NCBI GenBank assembly: GCA_038251625.1
Contig: JBBSBE010000055.1
Span: forward strand, 1-23,773
Length of the DNA: 23,773 bases
Direction of reading: 5' to 3'
DNA from: JBBQXK01 sp038251625
GTDB lineage: Bacteria > Pseudomonadota > Alphaproteobacteria > Rhodobacterales > Rhodobacteraceae
A model generated the notes under the pieces. The model made no database searches, had not been told where the DNA came from, and was given only the letters and a program-made list of their open reading frames with translations. Below are positions 13,852 to 20,847 of this stretch, in pieces. The number at the start of each line of letters is the position of its first letter. The stretch's first letter is position 1. The translations under genes were made by a program, and so were the position numbers.

Positions 13852-14876
13852 TGAAGACAAACCCGGGGCGGTATTTCGAGGATTATCGCCTTGGCGAGGT
13901 GATACACCACGCTGTGCCGCGCACGCTGTCCGGCGGCGAACGGGCGCTTTATCACGCGCTCTACCCCGCCCGCCATGCGCTGCAATCGTCCGACGCGTTT
14001 GCGCGCGGTTGCGGTCTGCCAGCCGCGCCTTTCGACGACCTGATCACGTTTCACACCGTCTTCGGCAAATCGGTGCCCGATATCAGCCTGAACGCGGTGG
14101 CGAACCTTGGCTATGCCGAGGGGCGGTTCCTGCAGCCCGTCTATCCGGGCGAAACTTTGCGGGCCGACAGCACGGTGATCGGGCTGAAGGAAAACTCCAG
14201 CGGGACAACGGGCGTTTTGTGGGTGCGGACGCGTGGGTTCAACCGCGATGACGAACCGGTGCTGGAGTTTGTGCGCTGGGTGATGGTGCGCAAGCGCGAC
14301 CCGGCGGCCCACGCCCCGGCGCCGGTGGTGCCGGTGCTGGCAGAGGCGGTTTACCCCGAAATGCTGGTGGTGCCGAAGCGGCTGACCTTTGCCCATTACG
14401 ATTTCGCGGCTGCGGGAGAGCGCTGGCGGTGGGGCGACTATGATGTGGGCGAGCAGATCGACCACAGCGATGCCGTGACGGTGGAAGAGGCCGAGCACAT
14501 GATGGCCACGCGCCTGTGGCAGAATACCGCGCGGGTGCATTTCGATACCGGCGCGCGCGAGGATGGGCGGCGGCTGATCTATGGCGGGCATGTGATGAGC
14601 CTGGCACGGGCGCTGTCGTTCAACGGGCTGGCCAACGCGCCCCTATTGGCCGCGATCAATGCGGGCACCCATGCAAACCCCTGTTTTGCCGGTGATACCG
14701 TGCGCGCCTGGACCGAGGTGCTGGACAAGGCCGCGACCGCCGCCCCCGGCGTCGGCGCGATGCGCTTGCGGCTGGTGGCCACAAAGGGCGCGCCCTTTGC
14801 GCTGCGCGGAACGGACGGGAAGTATCTGCCCGAGGTGCTGCTGGATCTCGATTTCTGGGCGTTGATGCCATTGTGA
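13851..14876 (+). CDS. mch: Mesaconyl-CoA hydratase (MaoC-like double hotdog)
   Basis: A 341-residue protein made of two hotdog domains. The first holds DLITFHTVFGKSVPDISLNA then FLQPVYPGETL (about 63-103); the second holds GGHVMSLARALSFNG then AGTHANPCFAGDTV (about 245-283). The pattern fits mesaconyl-CoA hydratase of the ethylmalonyl-CoA pathway, which hydrates mesaconyl-C1-CoA to (2R,3S)-beta-methylmalyl-CoA; the length matches the characterised Rhodobacter type enzyme. The start at 13851 overlaps the DUF1737 stop by one base. Along with mcl2 it implies that the organism assimilates acetyl-CoA by this pathway. Confidence 0.87.
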   Translation: MKTNPGRYFEDYRLGEVIHHAVPRTLSGGERALYHALYPARHALQSSDAFARGCGLPAAPFDDLITFHTVFGKSVPDISLNAVANLGYAEGRFLQPVYPGETLRADSTVIGLKENSSGTTGVLWVRTRGFNRDDEPVLEFVRWVMVRKRDPAAHAPAPVVPVLAEAVYPEMLVVPKRLTFAHYDFAAAGERWRWGDYDVGEQIDHSDAVTVEEAEHMMATRLWQNTARVHFDTGAREDGRRLIYGGHVMSLARALSFNGLANAPLLAAINAGTHANPCFAGDTVRAWTEVLDKAATAAPGVGAMRLRLVATKGAPFALRGTDGKYLPEVLLDLDFWALMPL

Positions 14877-14915
14877 CGGGTTGAGCGGTCGGGCCGCCGC
14901 GTGGCATCAAGGCTC

Positions 14916-15638
14916 ATGCGGATTGCATCCGTCCTTTGTCTTATCAGCCTGCCCTTGCACGCTGGCGCGCTGCCCGACGATCCGGCGGCGGCTGCGTTCG
15001 TGCGCGCCAATCTGGTTTCAGGGCTTTACCACGAGGCTGGCCACGCGTTGATCGACGTGCTTGGCCTGCCACATGCAGGCGAGGAAGACGCGGTCGATGC
15101 CTTTGCCGCGCTGATGATCGACAGGCTTTGGCCGGACAGAGAGGCCGAGGCGCTGGTGCGGGCCACGGCTGATGCTTTCCTGCTGTACGCGCAAGTTGGC
15201 GCAAAGGCGCCACCCGGCCCCCACAGTCTGGACGTTGTGCGGTACTACAATCTGGTTTGCCTTTTCTACGGCGCCGATCCCGATGCGCGCGCCGCGCTGG
15301 CGGTGGAGTTCGGGCTGGCGGAAGAGCGCTGGGAAAGCTGCCCGGAAGAAGCGGAAGCCGCATCATCGGCCTGGAACGAACGGCTGGCGGGCATGCCGCC
15401 GCAGGACCACGGGCCGGGATTGCGGCTGGTTCAGAAGCGCGATCAGGATGCGCTGACCACGTTGATCGCATCGGAAATCGGGCGTCTCAACGGTGAAATC
15501 GGCTGGCCCGAACGGGTGGATGTATCCGTCGAACCCTGCGACGAGGCGAATGCCTTTTATGATCCACGGGCGAAGCGGATCGTGATCTGCACCGAGTATG
15601 CGGCCGATCTGGCGGCGCTCTACGACGGAAGCCGGTGA
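14916..15638 (+). CDS. DUF4344-type secreted zinc metallopeptidase-like protein
   Basis: A 240-residue protein with an N-terminal signal peptide (MRIASVLCLISLPLHAGA, cleavage near residue 18-19). It carries a zinc-binding HExxH motif, HEAGH at residues 39-43, followed at 56-58 by an acidic patch (EED) and DAFAALM, which matches the third-ligand region of DUF4344 proteins. The C-terminal part (DEANAFYDPRAKRIVICTEY) resembles the substrate-side strand of the family. Such proteins are predicted metallopeptidases; no substrate is known. ATG 14916 is preferred to the GTG at 14901 because it starts the signal peptide directly. It lies 39 bases after mch and before the sdh operon, so its transcription unit is uncertain. 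Confidence 0.78.
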   Translation: MRIASVLCLISLPLHAGALPDDPAAAAFVRANLVSGLYHEAGHALIDVLGLPHAGEEDAVDAFAALMIDRLWPDREAEALVRATADAFLLYAQVGAKAPPGPHSLDVVRYYNLVCLFYGADPDARAALAVEFGLAEERWESCPEEAEAASSAWNERLAGMPPQDHGPGLRLVQKRDQDALTTLIASEIGRLNGEIGWPERVDVSVEPCDEANAFYDPRAKRIVICTEYAADLAALYDGSR

Positions 15639-15646
15639 GTCGGCAT

Positions 15647-15681
15647 CATGTGATCACAGGCTGGAAAATTGTGATCACATG
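15647..15681. promoter_or_regulatory. Double palindrome (two TGTGATCACA sites) upstream of sdhC
   Basis: Two identical perfect palindromes, TGTGATCACA at 15649-15658 and 15670-15679, have centres 21 bases apart, two helical turns. With two more matching bases on each outer side the whole forms a 12-base-arm inverted repeat with an 11-base spacer. It starts nine bases after the metallopeptidase stop, and its end lies 150 bases before the sdhC ATG. A cooperative dimer-pair operator fits; a transcript hairpin is the alternative, although no T-run follows directly. Confidence 0.6.
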
Positions 15682-15831
15682 CGGCGATTTTCTGCACCTG
15701 CATCCTGCCGAAACAGCAGATTGAGACGTTCCGCCGCGTGACTTGGCGTGAAAAACCGCTATGCAAGGGGGATAACCATCCTGTTGCCGCCGGGCCCGCC
15801 CCTGCGACGGCCAGAGACAAGGGAGCCGAAG

Positions 15832-16215
15832 ATGGCTGAAGCGAAACGGGTTGAACGGCCCCTTTCCCCACATTTGCAGATTTACCGTCCGCAACTGACG
15901 TCGATCACCTCGATCCTGACGCGGATCACCGGGAATGCGCTGATCGTCGGCATCGTGCTGGCGGTGTGGTGGCTTCTGGCCGCCGCGACGTCAGAGCGGT
16001 ATTTCGAGGTTGCGAACGCGGTGGCGACATCATGGTTCGGCGATCTGGTGTTTACCGGCTCGCTCTGGGCGGTCTGGTATCATTACCTCGCCGGGCTACG
16101 TCACCTTTACTATGACAGCGGGCGTGGCCTTGATATTCCGACGGCGGAAAAGCTGGGCTGGGCCTGTATCGGCGGGTCGGTCGTGCTGACCGTGATCACA
16201 CTTTTCATCATCTGA
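15832..16215 (+). CDS. sdhC: Succinate dehydrogenase cytochrome b556 subunit
   Basis: Membrane anchor subunit of complex II, 127 residues with three transmembrane helices. The N-terminus (RPLSPHLQIYRPQLTSITSI) has the family 'RPLSPHLxIY' start, and YHYLAGLRHLYYDSG (H84 to G97) is the heme-binding helix; H84 aligns with the E. coli SdhC heme ligand. ATG 15832 is preceded by GGGAGCCGAAG and gives the standard start; the frame is open from 15748 with unrelated sequence. It is the first gene of the sdh operon, with sdhD starting 12 bases after its stop. Confidence 0.95.
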   Translation: MAEAKRVERPLSPHLQIYRPQLTSITSILTRITGNALIVGIVLAVWWLLAAATSERYFEVANAVATSWFGDLVFTGSLWAVWYHYLAGLRHLYYDSGRGLDIPTAEKLGWACIGGSVVLTVITLFII

Positions 16216-16227
16216 GGGGGCGGAGAG

Positions 16228-16599
16228 ATGCGTTATCTGACCGACCGCAAGCGCGCCGTGGGCAAAGGATCCGCCCATTCGGGAACCGAACATCACTGGG
16301 CGATGCAGGTCTCTGCCGTTGGATTGGCGATCCTGGTACCGTTCTGGGTGTTCGTCTTTGGCGCGGCACTGGGCGGCACGCGGGCCGAGGTGATCGAGAC
16401 CTTCGCGCGCCCCTTCCCCGCGATCCTGACGGCGCTGGTCCTGATCGTGGGCATGCGCCATTTCGCAGGGGGCGCCACAACGCTGATCGAGGATTACGCC
16501 CATGGCACCACGCGCAAGGCGCTGATCATCGGCGCGATTTCCCTTTCCTACGCGGTGATGGCGACAGGGCTTTTCGCCCTTGTCCGCATCGCGCTCTGA
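16228..16599 (+). CDS. sdhD: Succinate dehydrogenase hydrophobic membrane anchor subunit
   Basis: A 123-residue protein with three membrane helices. MRYLTDRKRAVGKGSAHSGT is the usual alphaproteobacterial SdhD start, followed by HHWAMQVSAVGLA. The second helix ends in MRHFAGGATTLIEDYAHG, which carries the heme/quinone-side residues of the family. With SdhC it holds heme b and the ubiquinone site. GGCGGAGAG precedes ATG 16228, and sdhA starts nine bases after its stop. Confidence 0.94.
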   Translation: MRYLTDRKRAVGKGSAHSGTEHHWAMQVSAVGLAILVPFWVFVFGAALGGTRAEVIETFARPFPAILTALVLIVGMRHFAGGATTLIEDYAHGTTRKALIIGAISLSYAVMATGLFALVRIAL

Positions 16600-16608
16600 G
16601 GAGTTCCC

Positions 16609-18411
16609 ATGACGGCTTACACGTATGAGACCCACGATTATGACGTGGTTGTTGTGGGCGCGGGCGGTGCCGGCCTGCGCGCCACCCTTGGCATGGCCGA
16701 GCAGGGCCTGCGCACCGCCTGCGTGACCAAGGTTTTCCCGACCCGCAGCCACACGGTCGCGGCACAGGGCGGGATCGCGGCAAGCCTTGCCAACATGGGC
16801 CCCGACAACTGGCAATGGCACATGTACGACACCGTGAAAGGGTCGGACTGGCTGGGCGATACCGATGCGATGGAATACCTCGCCCGCGAGGCGCCGAAGG
16901 CAGTTTATGAGCTGGAACACTACGGCGTGCCTTTCAGCCGCACGGAAGAGGGAAAGATCTATCAGCGCCCCTTTGGCGGCCACACCACCGAGTTTGGCGA
17001 AGGCCCCCCGGTGCAGCGCACCTGTGCCGCCGCCGACCGGACGGGCCACGCGATCCTGCACACGCTTTACGGGCAAAGCCTGAAGCAGAAGGCGGAGTTC
17101 TTTATCGAGTATTTCGCGCTTGACCTGATCATGACCGATGGGCGCTGCACCGGCGTGGTGGCCTGGAAGCTGGATGACGGCACCATGCACGTCTTCAACG
17201 CCAAGATGACGGTGCTTGCGACGGGCGGCTATGGCCGCGCCTATTTCAGCGCGACAAGCGCCCACACCTGCACCGGCGATGGCGGCGGCATGGTGGCGCG
17301 GGCGGGCCTGCCGCTCGAGGATATGGAGTTCGTGCAGTTCCACCCGACCGGCATCTACGGTGCCGGGTGCCTGATAACCGAAGGCGCGCGGGGTGAGGGC
17401 GGATATCTGACCAATTCGGAAGGCGAGCGGTTCATGGAACGCTATGCGCCGACCTACAAGGATCTGGCGTCGCGCGACGTGGTATCGCGCTGCATGACTT
17501 TGGAGATCCGCGAAGGGCGCGGCGTCGGGGCCGAGAAGGACCATATCCACCTGCATCTCAACCACCTGCCGAAAGAGGCGCTTGAACTGCGTCTGCCGGG
17601 CATTTCGGAAAGCGCACGCATCTTTGCGGGTGTCGATGTGACGAAGGAACCGATCCCCGTGCTGCCGACGGTACACTACAACATGGGCGGCATTCCCACG
17701 AACTATTGGGGCGAGGTGCTTTCGCCCACGGCGGACGATCCCGACCGCATCTTCCCCGGTCTGATGGCTGTGGGCGAGGCGGGATGCGCATCGGTGCATG
17801 GGGCGAACCGGCTGGGATCGAACTCGCTTATCGATCTTGTGGTCTTCGGGCGCGCGGCGGCGATCAGGGCGGGCACCATCGTGAACCCCGCCGAGGCGCC
17901 CCACGCAGTGAACAAGGCCGAGGTGGACCGCGCGCTGTCCCGCTTCGATACGCTGCGCCATGCCAACGGAAACACCGGCACGGCGGAGCTGCGGCTCAGC
18001 ATGCAGAAAACCATGCAGGCCGATGCCGCCGTGTTCCGGACTGACAAGACATTGGGCGAGGGTTGCGCCAAGATGGACGAGATCGCGAGGGCGATGGACG
18101 ATATCCGCGTGACCGACCGCAGCCTGATCTGGAACAGCGATCTGATGGAAACGCTTGAGCTGACCAACCTGATGCCGAACGCGCTGGCCACCATCGTGGC
18201 GGCGGAGGCGCGCAAGGAAAGCCGGGGCGCGCATGCGCACGAGGATTACCCAAAGCGCAACGACGAAGAATGGCGCAAGCATTCGCTGGCTTGGGTGGAT
18301 GGGCCGAAGGTGACGCTGGGCTATCGGCCCGTCCATCTGGACCCCCTGACCAAGCACGAGGATGGCGGGATCGATCTGAAGAAGATCGCGCCGAAAGAGC
18401 GGGTGTATTGA
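16609..18411 (+). CDS. sdhA: Succinate dehydrogenase flavoprotein subunit
   Basis: A 600-residue catalytic subunit that oxidises succinate to fumarate with covalently bound FAD. Visible: FAD-binding VVVGAGGAGLRA (14-25), flavinylation motif TRSHTVAAQGG with H48, the conserved HPTGIYGAG, TEGARGEGGYL and NMGGIPTN blocks, and HGANRLGSNSLIDLVVFGR in the second FAD-binding part. The C-terminus ends with the family helical domain (RKESRGAHAHEDYP and later). The stop TGA shares one base with the next ATG. sdhB does not follow at once; three small genes intervene. Confidence 0.97.
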   Translation: MTAYTYETHDYDVVVVGAGGAGLRATLGMAEQGLRTACVTKVFPTRSHTVAAQGGIAASLANMGPDNWQWHMYDTVKGSDWLGDTDAMEYLAREAPKAVYELEHYGVPFSRTEEGKIYQRPFGGHTTEFGEGPPVQRTCAAADRTGHAILHTLYGQSLKQKAEFFIEYFALDLIMTDGRCTGVVAWKLDDGTMHVFNAKMTVLATGGYGRAYFSATSAHTCTGDGGGMVARAGLPLEDMEFVQFHPTGIYGAGCLITEGARGEGGYLTNSEGERFMERYAPTYKDLASRDVVSRCMTLEIREGRGVGAEKDHIHLHLNHLPKEALELRLPGISESARIFAGVDVTKEPIPVLPTVHYNMGGIPTNYWGEVLSPTADDPDRIFPGLMAVGEAGCASVHGANRLGSNSLIDLVVFGRAAAIRAGTIVNPAEAPHAVNKAEVDRALSRFDTLRHANGNTGTAELRLSMQKTMQADAAVFRTDKTLGEGCAKMDEIARAMDDIRVTDRSLIWNSDLMETLELTNLMPNALATIVAAEARKESRGAHAHEDYPKRNDEEWRKHSLAWVDGPKVTLGYRPVHLDPLTKHEDGGIDLKKIAPKERVY

Positions 18412-18710
18412 TGGGCAAGGTTCTGCTGTTGCTGGCCGTACTGGCGCAATCGGGCTGTGCGGCGGCGGTCTATGCCGAATCGCGGAAAGTGACGCGCGAA
18501 GGGATCACGCCGCCGCTGGCCACGCTGGCCCCGGGCGTTCCGACCGATGCGGCCTCGGATTGCGCGATGAAGGGCCTGACGCAGGGGGAGCTTTTGTCGT
18601 TGCCCAATTCCGGCACGCTGGATGGTGGGCCGAAGGCAGACGCCTTCGTGGCAGGTCTGGTCGCGCGGCCCAAGGTGGTGGCCTGCCTTGCCGCAGCGGT
18701 GCCTGCCTGA
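18411..18710 (+). CDS. Small exported protein between sdhA and sdhB (first of three)
   Basis: A 99-residue protein with a signal peptide, MGKVLLLLAVLAQSGCAAA. C16 could be a lipoprotein Cys, but the preceding Q-S-G is a poor lipobox, so signal peptidase I cleavage is also possible. The mature part has two more cysteines, C51 (SDCAMKG) and C92 (VACLAAA), fit for one disulfide. No known domain is recognised. It starts on the sdhA stop (TGATG) and its own stop overlaps the next ATG in the same way, so it must be translated with sdhA. Confidence 0.75.
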   Translation: MGKVLLLLAVLAQSGCAAAVYAESRKVTREGITPPLATLAPGVPTDAASDCAMKGLTQGELLSLPNSGTLDGGPKADAFVAGLVARPKVVACLAAAVPA

Positions 18711-19024
18711 TGCGGTGGGCCGCGCTTGGGTCCTGTCTGGTCGTGGCGGCTTGTGGCACCGGGGCCCTGACCGGGCGGTTGGAGGATTCAGCCGCGCGGT
18801 CGGTGGTGCTGAACGTCGTTGCAAACCAGTACCCGCGCCCCGAGGCCGATCAGGCAGCGGACTGCGTGATACAGAACGCACGCGCGGACGAGCGCGAGGC
18901 GCTGGCGCGTGATGTGGGCGCACGCGCGGGCACCACCACAATCGCGCGCATTCAGACCATCGCACTTCGCCCCCCGACCAGCGCCTGCATCGCGGGACGG
19001 GGGCTGCAGCCCCTGCGGCTATGA
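18710..19024 (+). CDS. Small putative lipoprotein between sdhA and sdhB (second of three)
   Basis: A 104-residue protein with a lipoprotein signal peptide; the lipobox is VAAC with C15 as the lipidated residue (a further C9 lies in the signal). Mature cysteines C52 (AADCVIQ) and C93 (TSACIAG) could form a disulfide. The central region is helical with ADEREALARDVGARAG. I recognise no family with a known role. The ATG shares one base with the stop of the preceding gene, and its stop overlaps the next gene's start in ATGA. Confidence 0.75.
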   Translation: MRWAALGSCLVVAACGTGALTGRLEDSAARSVVLNVVANQYPRPEADQAADCVIQNARADEREALARDVGARAGTTTIARIQTIALRPPTSACIAGRGLQPLRL

Positions 19025-19308
19025 CCCTGCGCATGCTTCTTGCCCCCGTCATGTTCCTGCCCGCCGCCTGCGGACAGGTGCCGGTGTCCAAGGCCGAGGC
19101 ACAATGCCGCGAGGCCCCGCGCGAGGTTGTTTCGCCGCGTGGCACGGTCGGTATCGGCATCGGCAGCGGCGGGCGTGTATCGGGCGGCCTGGGCGTCAGC
19201 CTGTCGGGCGATCTGCGCGGGGGACGGCGGACGGGTGAAACCTATGCCGCCTGCGTGATCCGCAAATCGGGCGAACCGCCCTATCTGATCCCGGAGGGGA
19301 CTGGATGA
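19021..19308 (+). CDS. Small glycine-rich putative lipoprotein between sdhA and sdhB (third of three)
   Basis: A 95-residue protein with an N-terminal hydrophobic signal, MTLRMLLAPVMFLPAACG, and a possible lipobox ending at C17. Mature cysteines are C29 (EAQCREA) and C78 (YAACVIR), the same two-Cys plan as the two genes before it. A glycine-rich beta-prone stretch, GTVGIGIGSGGRVSGGLGVS (41-60), lies in the middle. No function is recognised. sdhB follows 77 bases later, a gap with no clear promoter, so sdhB is probably read from the same transcript. Confidence 0.72.
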   Translation: MTLRMLLAPVMFLPAACGQVPVSKAEAQCREAPREVVSPRGTVGIGIGSGGRVSGGLGVSLSGDLRGGRRTGETYAACVIRKSGEPPYLIPEGTG

Positions 19309-19385
19309 TCCTGCGGCCCCCCACCACATTGCATCGCGCGGCGTCCCCGCGCATCCTTTGCCAAAGACGCTGAGAGGAACACCCG

Positions 19386-20162
19386 ATGGTCCAGTTCACG
19401 CTGCCCAAGAACTCCAAGATCCAGACCGGCAAGACGTGGCCCAAGCCACAAGGCAAGAACGTGCGCAAGTTCCAGATCTACCGCTGGAACCCCGATGATG
19501 GCGCGAACCCGCGGGTGGATACCTATTTCGTGGATCTCGATACCTGCGGCCCGATGATTCTGGACGCGCTGATCAAGATCAAGAACGAGATCGACCCGAC
19601 GCTGACCTTCCGCCGCTCCTGCCGCGAGGGGATCTGCGGCTCCTGTGCGATGAACATCGACGGGATCAACACGCTGGCCTGTATCTACGGCCTCGACGAG
19701 GTGAAGGGCGAAGTGAAGATCTATCCCCTGCCGCACATGCCCGTGGTCAAGGACCTGATCCCCGACCTCACCCATTTCTACGCCCAGCACGCCTCTATCA
19801 TGCCGTGGCTCGAGACAAAGACGAACAGCCCGGCCAAGGAATGGCGCCAGTCGGTGGACGACCGCGCAAAGCTTGACGGGCTTTATGAATGCGTGATGTG
19901 CGCTTGCTGTTCGACCTCTTGCCCCAGCTACTGGTGGAACTCGGATCGCTACCTCGGGCCCGCCGCGCTGCTGCATGCCTACCGCTGGATCATCGACAGC
20001 CGGGATGAGGCGACGCCCGAGCGGCTGGACGAGTTGGAAGACCCCTTCAAGCTTTACCGCTGCCACACGATCATGAACTGCGCCAAGACCTGCCCCAAGG
20101 GCCTGAACCCGGCGAAGGCGATTGCCGAAGTGAAGAAGATGATGGTTGAGCGGGTTGTCTGA
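19386..20162 (+). CDS. sdhB: Succinate dehydrogenase iron-sulfur subunit
   Basis: A 258-residue protein that passes electrons from FAD to the membrane quinone. The N-terminal ferredoxin domain has the [2Fe-2S] ligands C79, C84, C87 and C99 (SCREGICGSCAMN and TLACIYG). The C-terminal domain has ligands for the [4Fe-4S] and [3Fe-4S] clusters in YECVMCACCSTSCP (C169, C172, C175, C179) and CHTIMNCAKTCPKG (C226, C232, C236). GAGAGGAAC precedes ATG 19386. It is the last gene of the operon and is followed by a gene-free stretch. Confidence 0.97.
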   Translation: MVQFTLPKNSKIQTGKTWPKPQGKNVRKFQIYRWNPDDGANPRVDTYFVDLDTCGPMILDALIKIKNEIDPTLTFRRSCREGICGSCAMNIDGINTLACIYGLDEVKGEVKIYPLPHMPVVKDLIPDLTHFYAQHASIMPWLETKTNSPAKEWRQSVDDRAKLDGLYECVMCACCSTSCPSYWWNSDRYLGPAALLHAYRWIIDSRDEATPERLDELEDPFKLYRCHTIMNCAKTCPKGLNPAKAIAEVKKMMVERVV

Positions 20163-20573
20163 TCTTTGCGGAACCAGAGATTCAAGTCCGTTCCTGCTCA
20201 ATTTCGGAAACCGCGTTTTCTTGGGACTGAAATTTGCAAAAGGTGGTCTCAGAAAAGTACCGATCTGGTGACACATCGCCCCAGCGTCATTTTGGACGCC
20301 GAAAAGGAGCGCCGCAGGATTGCTTTCACGGTCGGCCCATAGACCTTTTACCGGACGTTTTCCGCATCTTCACATTGTACGACACCCTTCTCTGACAGCG
20401 GGTGGCAGCAGCTTCGGCGCATACGGGCATCGGCGCCGCATGGTCATGTAGTCCTCAGATACAATCGCTTACCCCGCTGGCCGCGACTATCCCCAAAGTC
20501 CGGGTTCTGCATGGGCCCGGCGCACGGGACTGCCCGCCCGAAACGGGCTAGGATGGCATTCCGACAGTGACGT
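20163..20573. other. 411-base stretch after sdhB with no gene identified
   Basis: No frame on either strand reads as a credible protein; the open frames here are low-quality and antisense or shadow-like. Base use is more mixed than in the flanks, with several A- and T-runs near 20210-20290. Small inverted repeats occur: GGAAC/GTTCC near 20170-20194, GAAAC/GTTTTC near 20207-20220, and CCCG-AAA-CGGG at 20537-20547. The first two could end the sdh transcript, but neither has a T-tract good enough to call. It does not show a recognisable tRNA, SRP RNA or transposase. It could be decayed sequence or hold an unrecognised small RNA. Confidence 0.5.
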
Positions 20574-20786
20574 ATGGCTGAATGGGATAGACACTTGCCC
20601 TTTCTTCTTCTGATCCTCGGCCTTGGTGTGCTCGGATACCTCTGGATCACGCGGCGGCGCTCGGGGCTGACGCGATTGTGCCGGTGGCGGCTGGACCGGC
20701 AGCAGGGCGCTGACGCCTGGCATTGCGCGGCTTGCGGCGCACGGGCGCGGGGGGCGGAGCCGCGCGTGTGCCTGAAACCGGTCTGA
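20574..20786 (+). CDS. Tiny membrane protein with CxxC motif
   Basis: A 70-residue protein: one N-terminal membrane helix (LPFLLLILGLGVLGYLWI, about 8-25), a basic stretch (TRRRSGLTRLCRWRLDRQ), then WHCAACGARARG and a final Cys in RVCLKP. The CxxC with a nearby third cysteine looks like half of a zinc ribbon or a reduced zinc site. The arrangement is plausible for a real small gene in this group, but I know no function. Ribosome-site evidence before ATG 20574 is weak. The following RraA-family gene begins 61 bases later on the same strand. Confidence 0.55.
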   Translation: MAEWDRHLPFLLLILGLGVLGYLWITRRRSGLTRLCRWRLDRQQGADAWHCAACGARARGAEPRVCLKPV

Positions 20787-20847
20787 CCGGGTTGCGGTTC
20801 CACGTGTCACCGTGCTCTATCGCGTCGGTTCAACAAGGGGGATACGC

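Noticed and set aside
15018..15050. HEAGH at the metallopeptidase as a possible toxin or defence peptidase
   Set aside because: The signal peptide and DUF4344-like context point to an exported housekeeping-type protein, and no partner gene such as an antitoxin or sensor lies beside it.
16191..16200. CGTGATCACA inside the end of sdhC, nine of ten matches to the upstream palindrome
   Set aside because: It lies in coding sequence for the last SdhC helix (V-I-T residues) and its bases are explained by the codons; no second copy sits at the 21-base spacing.
16096..18357. A 753-residue open frame on the minus strand opposite sdhA and sdhD
   Set aside because: It is antisense to strongly recognised genes, has no family-like motifs and arises from the GC-rich codon pattern. 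The same applies to the open + strand frame from 9481 that runs antisense to mdh before reaching the real transporter gene at 11017.
20390..20430. SRP RNA-like sequence (GGTGGCAGCAGC) in the gap after sdhB
   Set aside because: The conserved GGAAG-type loop core and flanking helix of bacterial SRP RNA are absent, and the resemblance is limited to a few bases.
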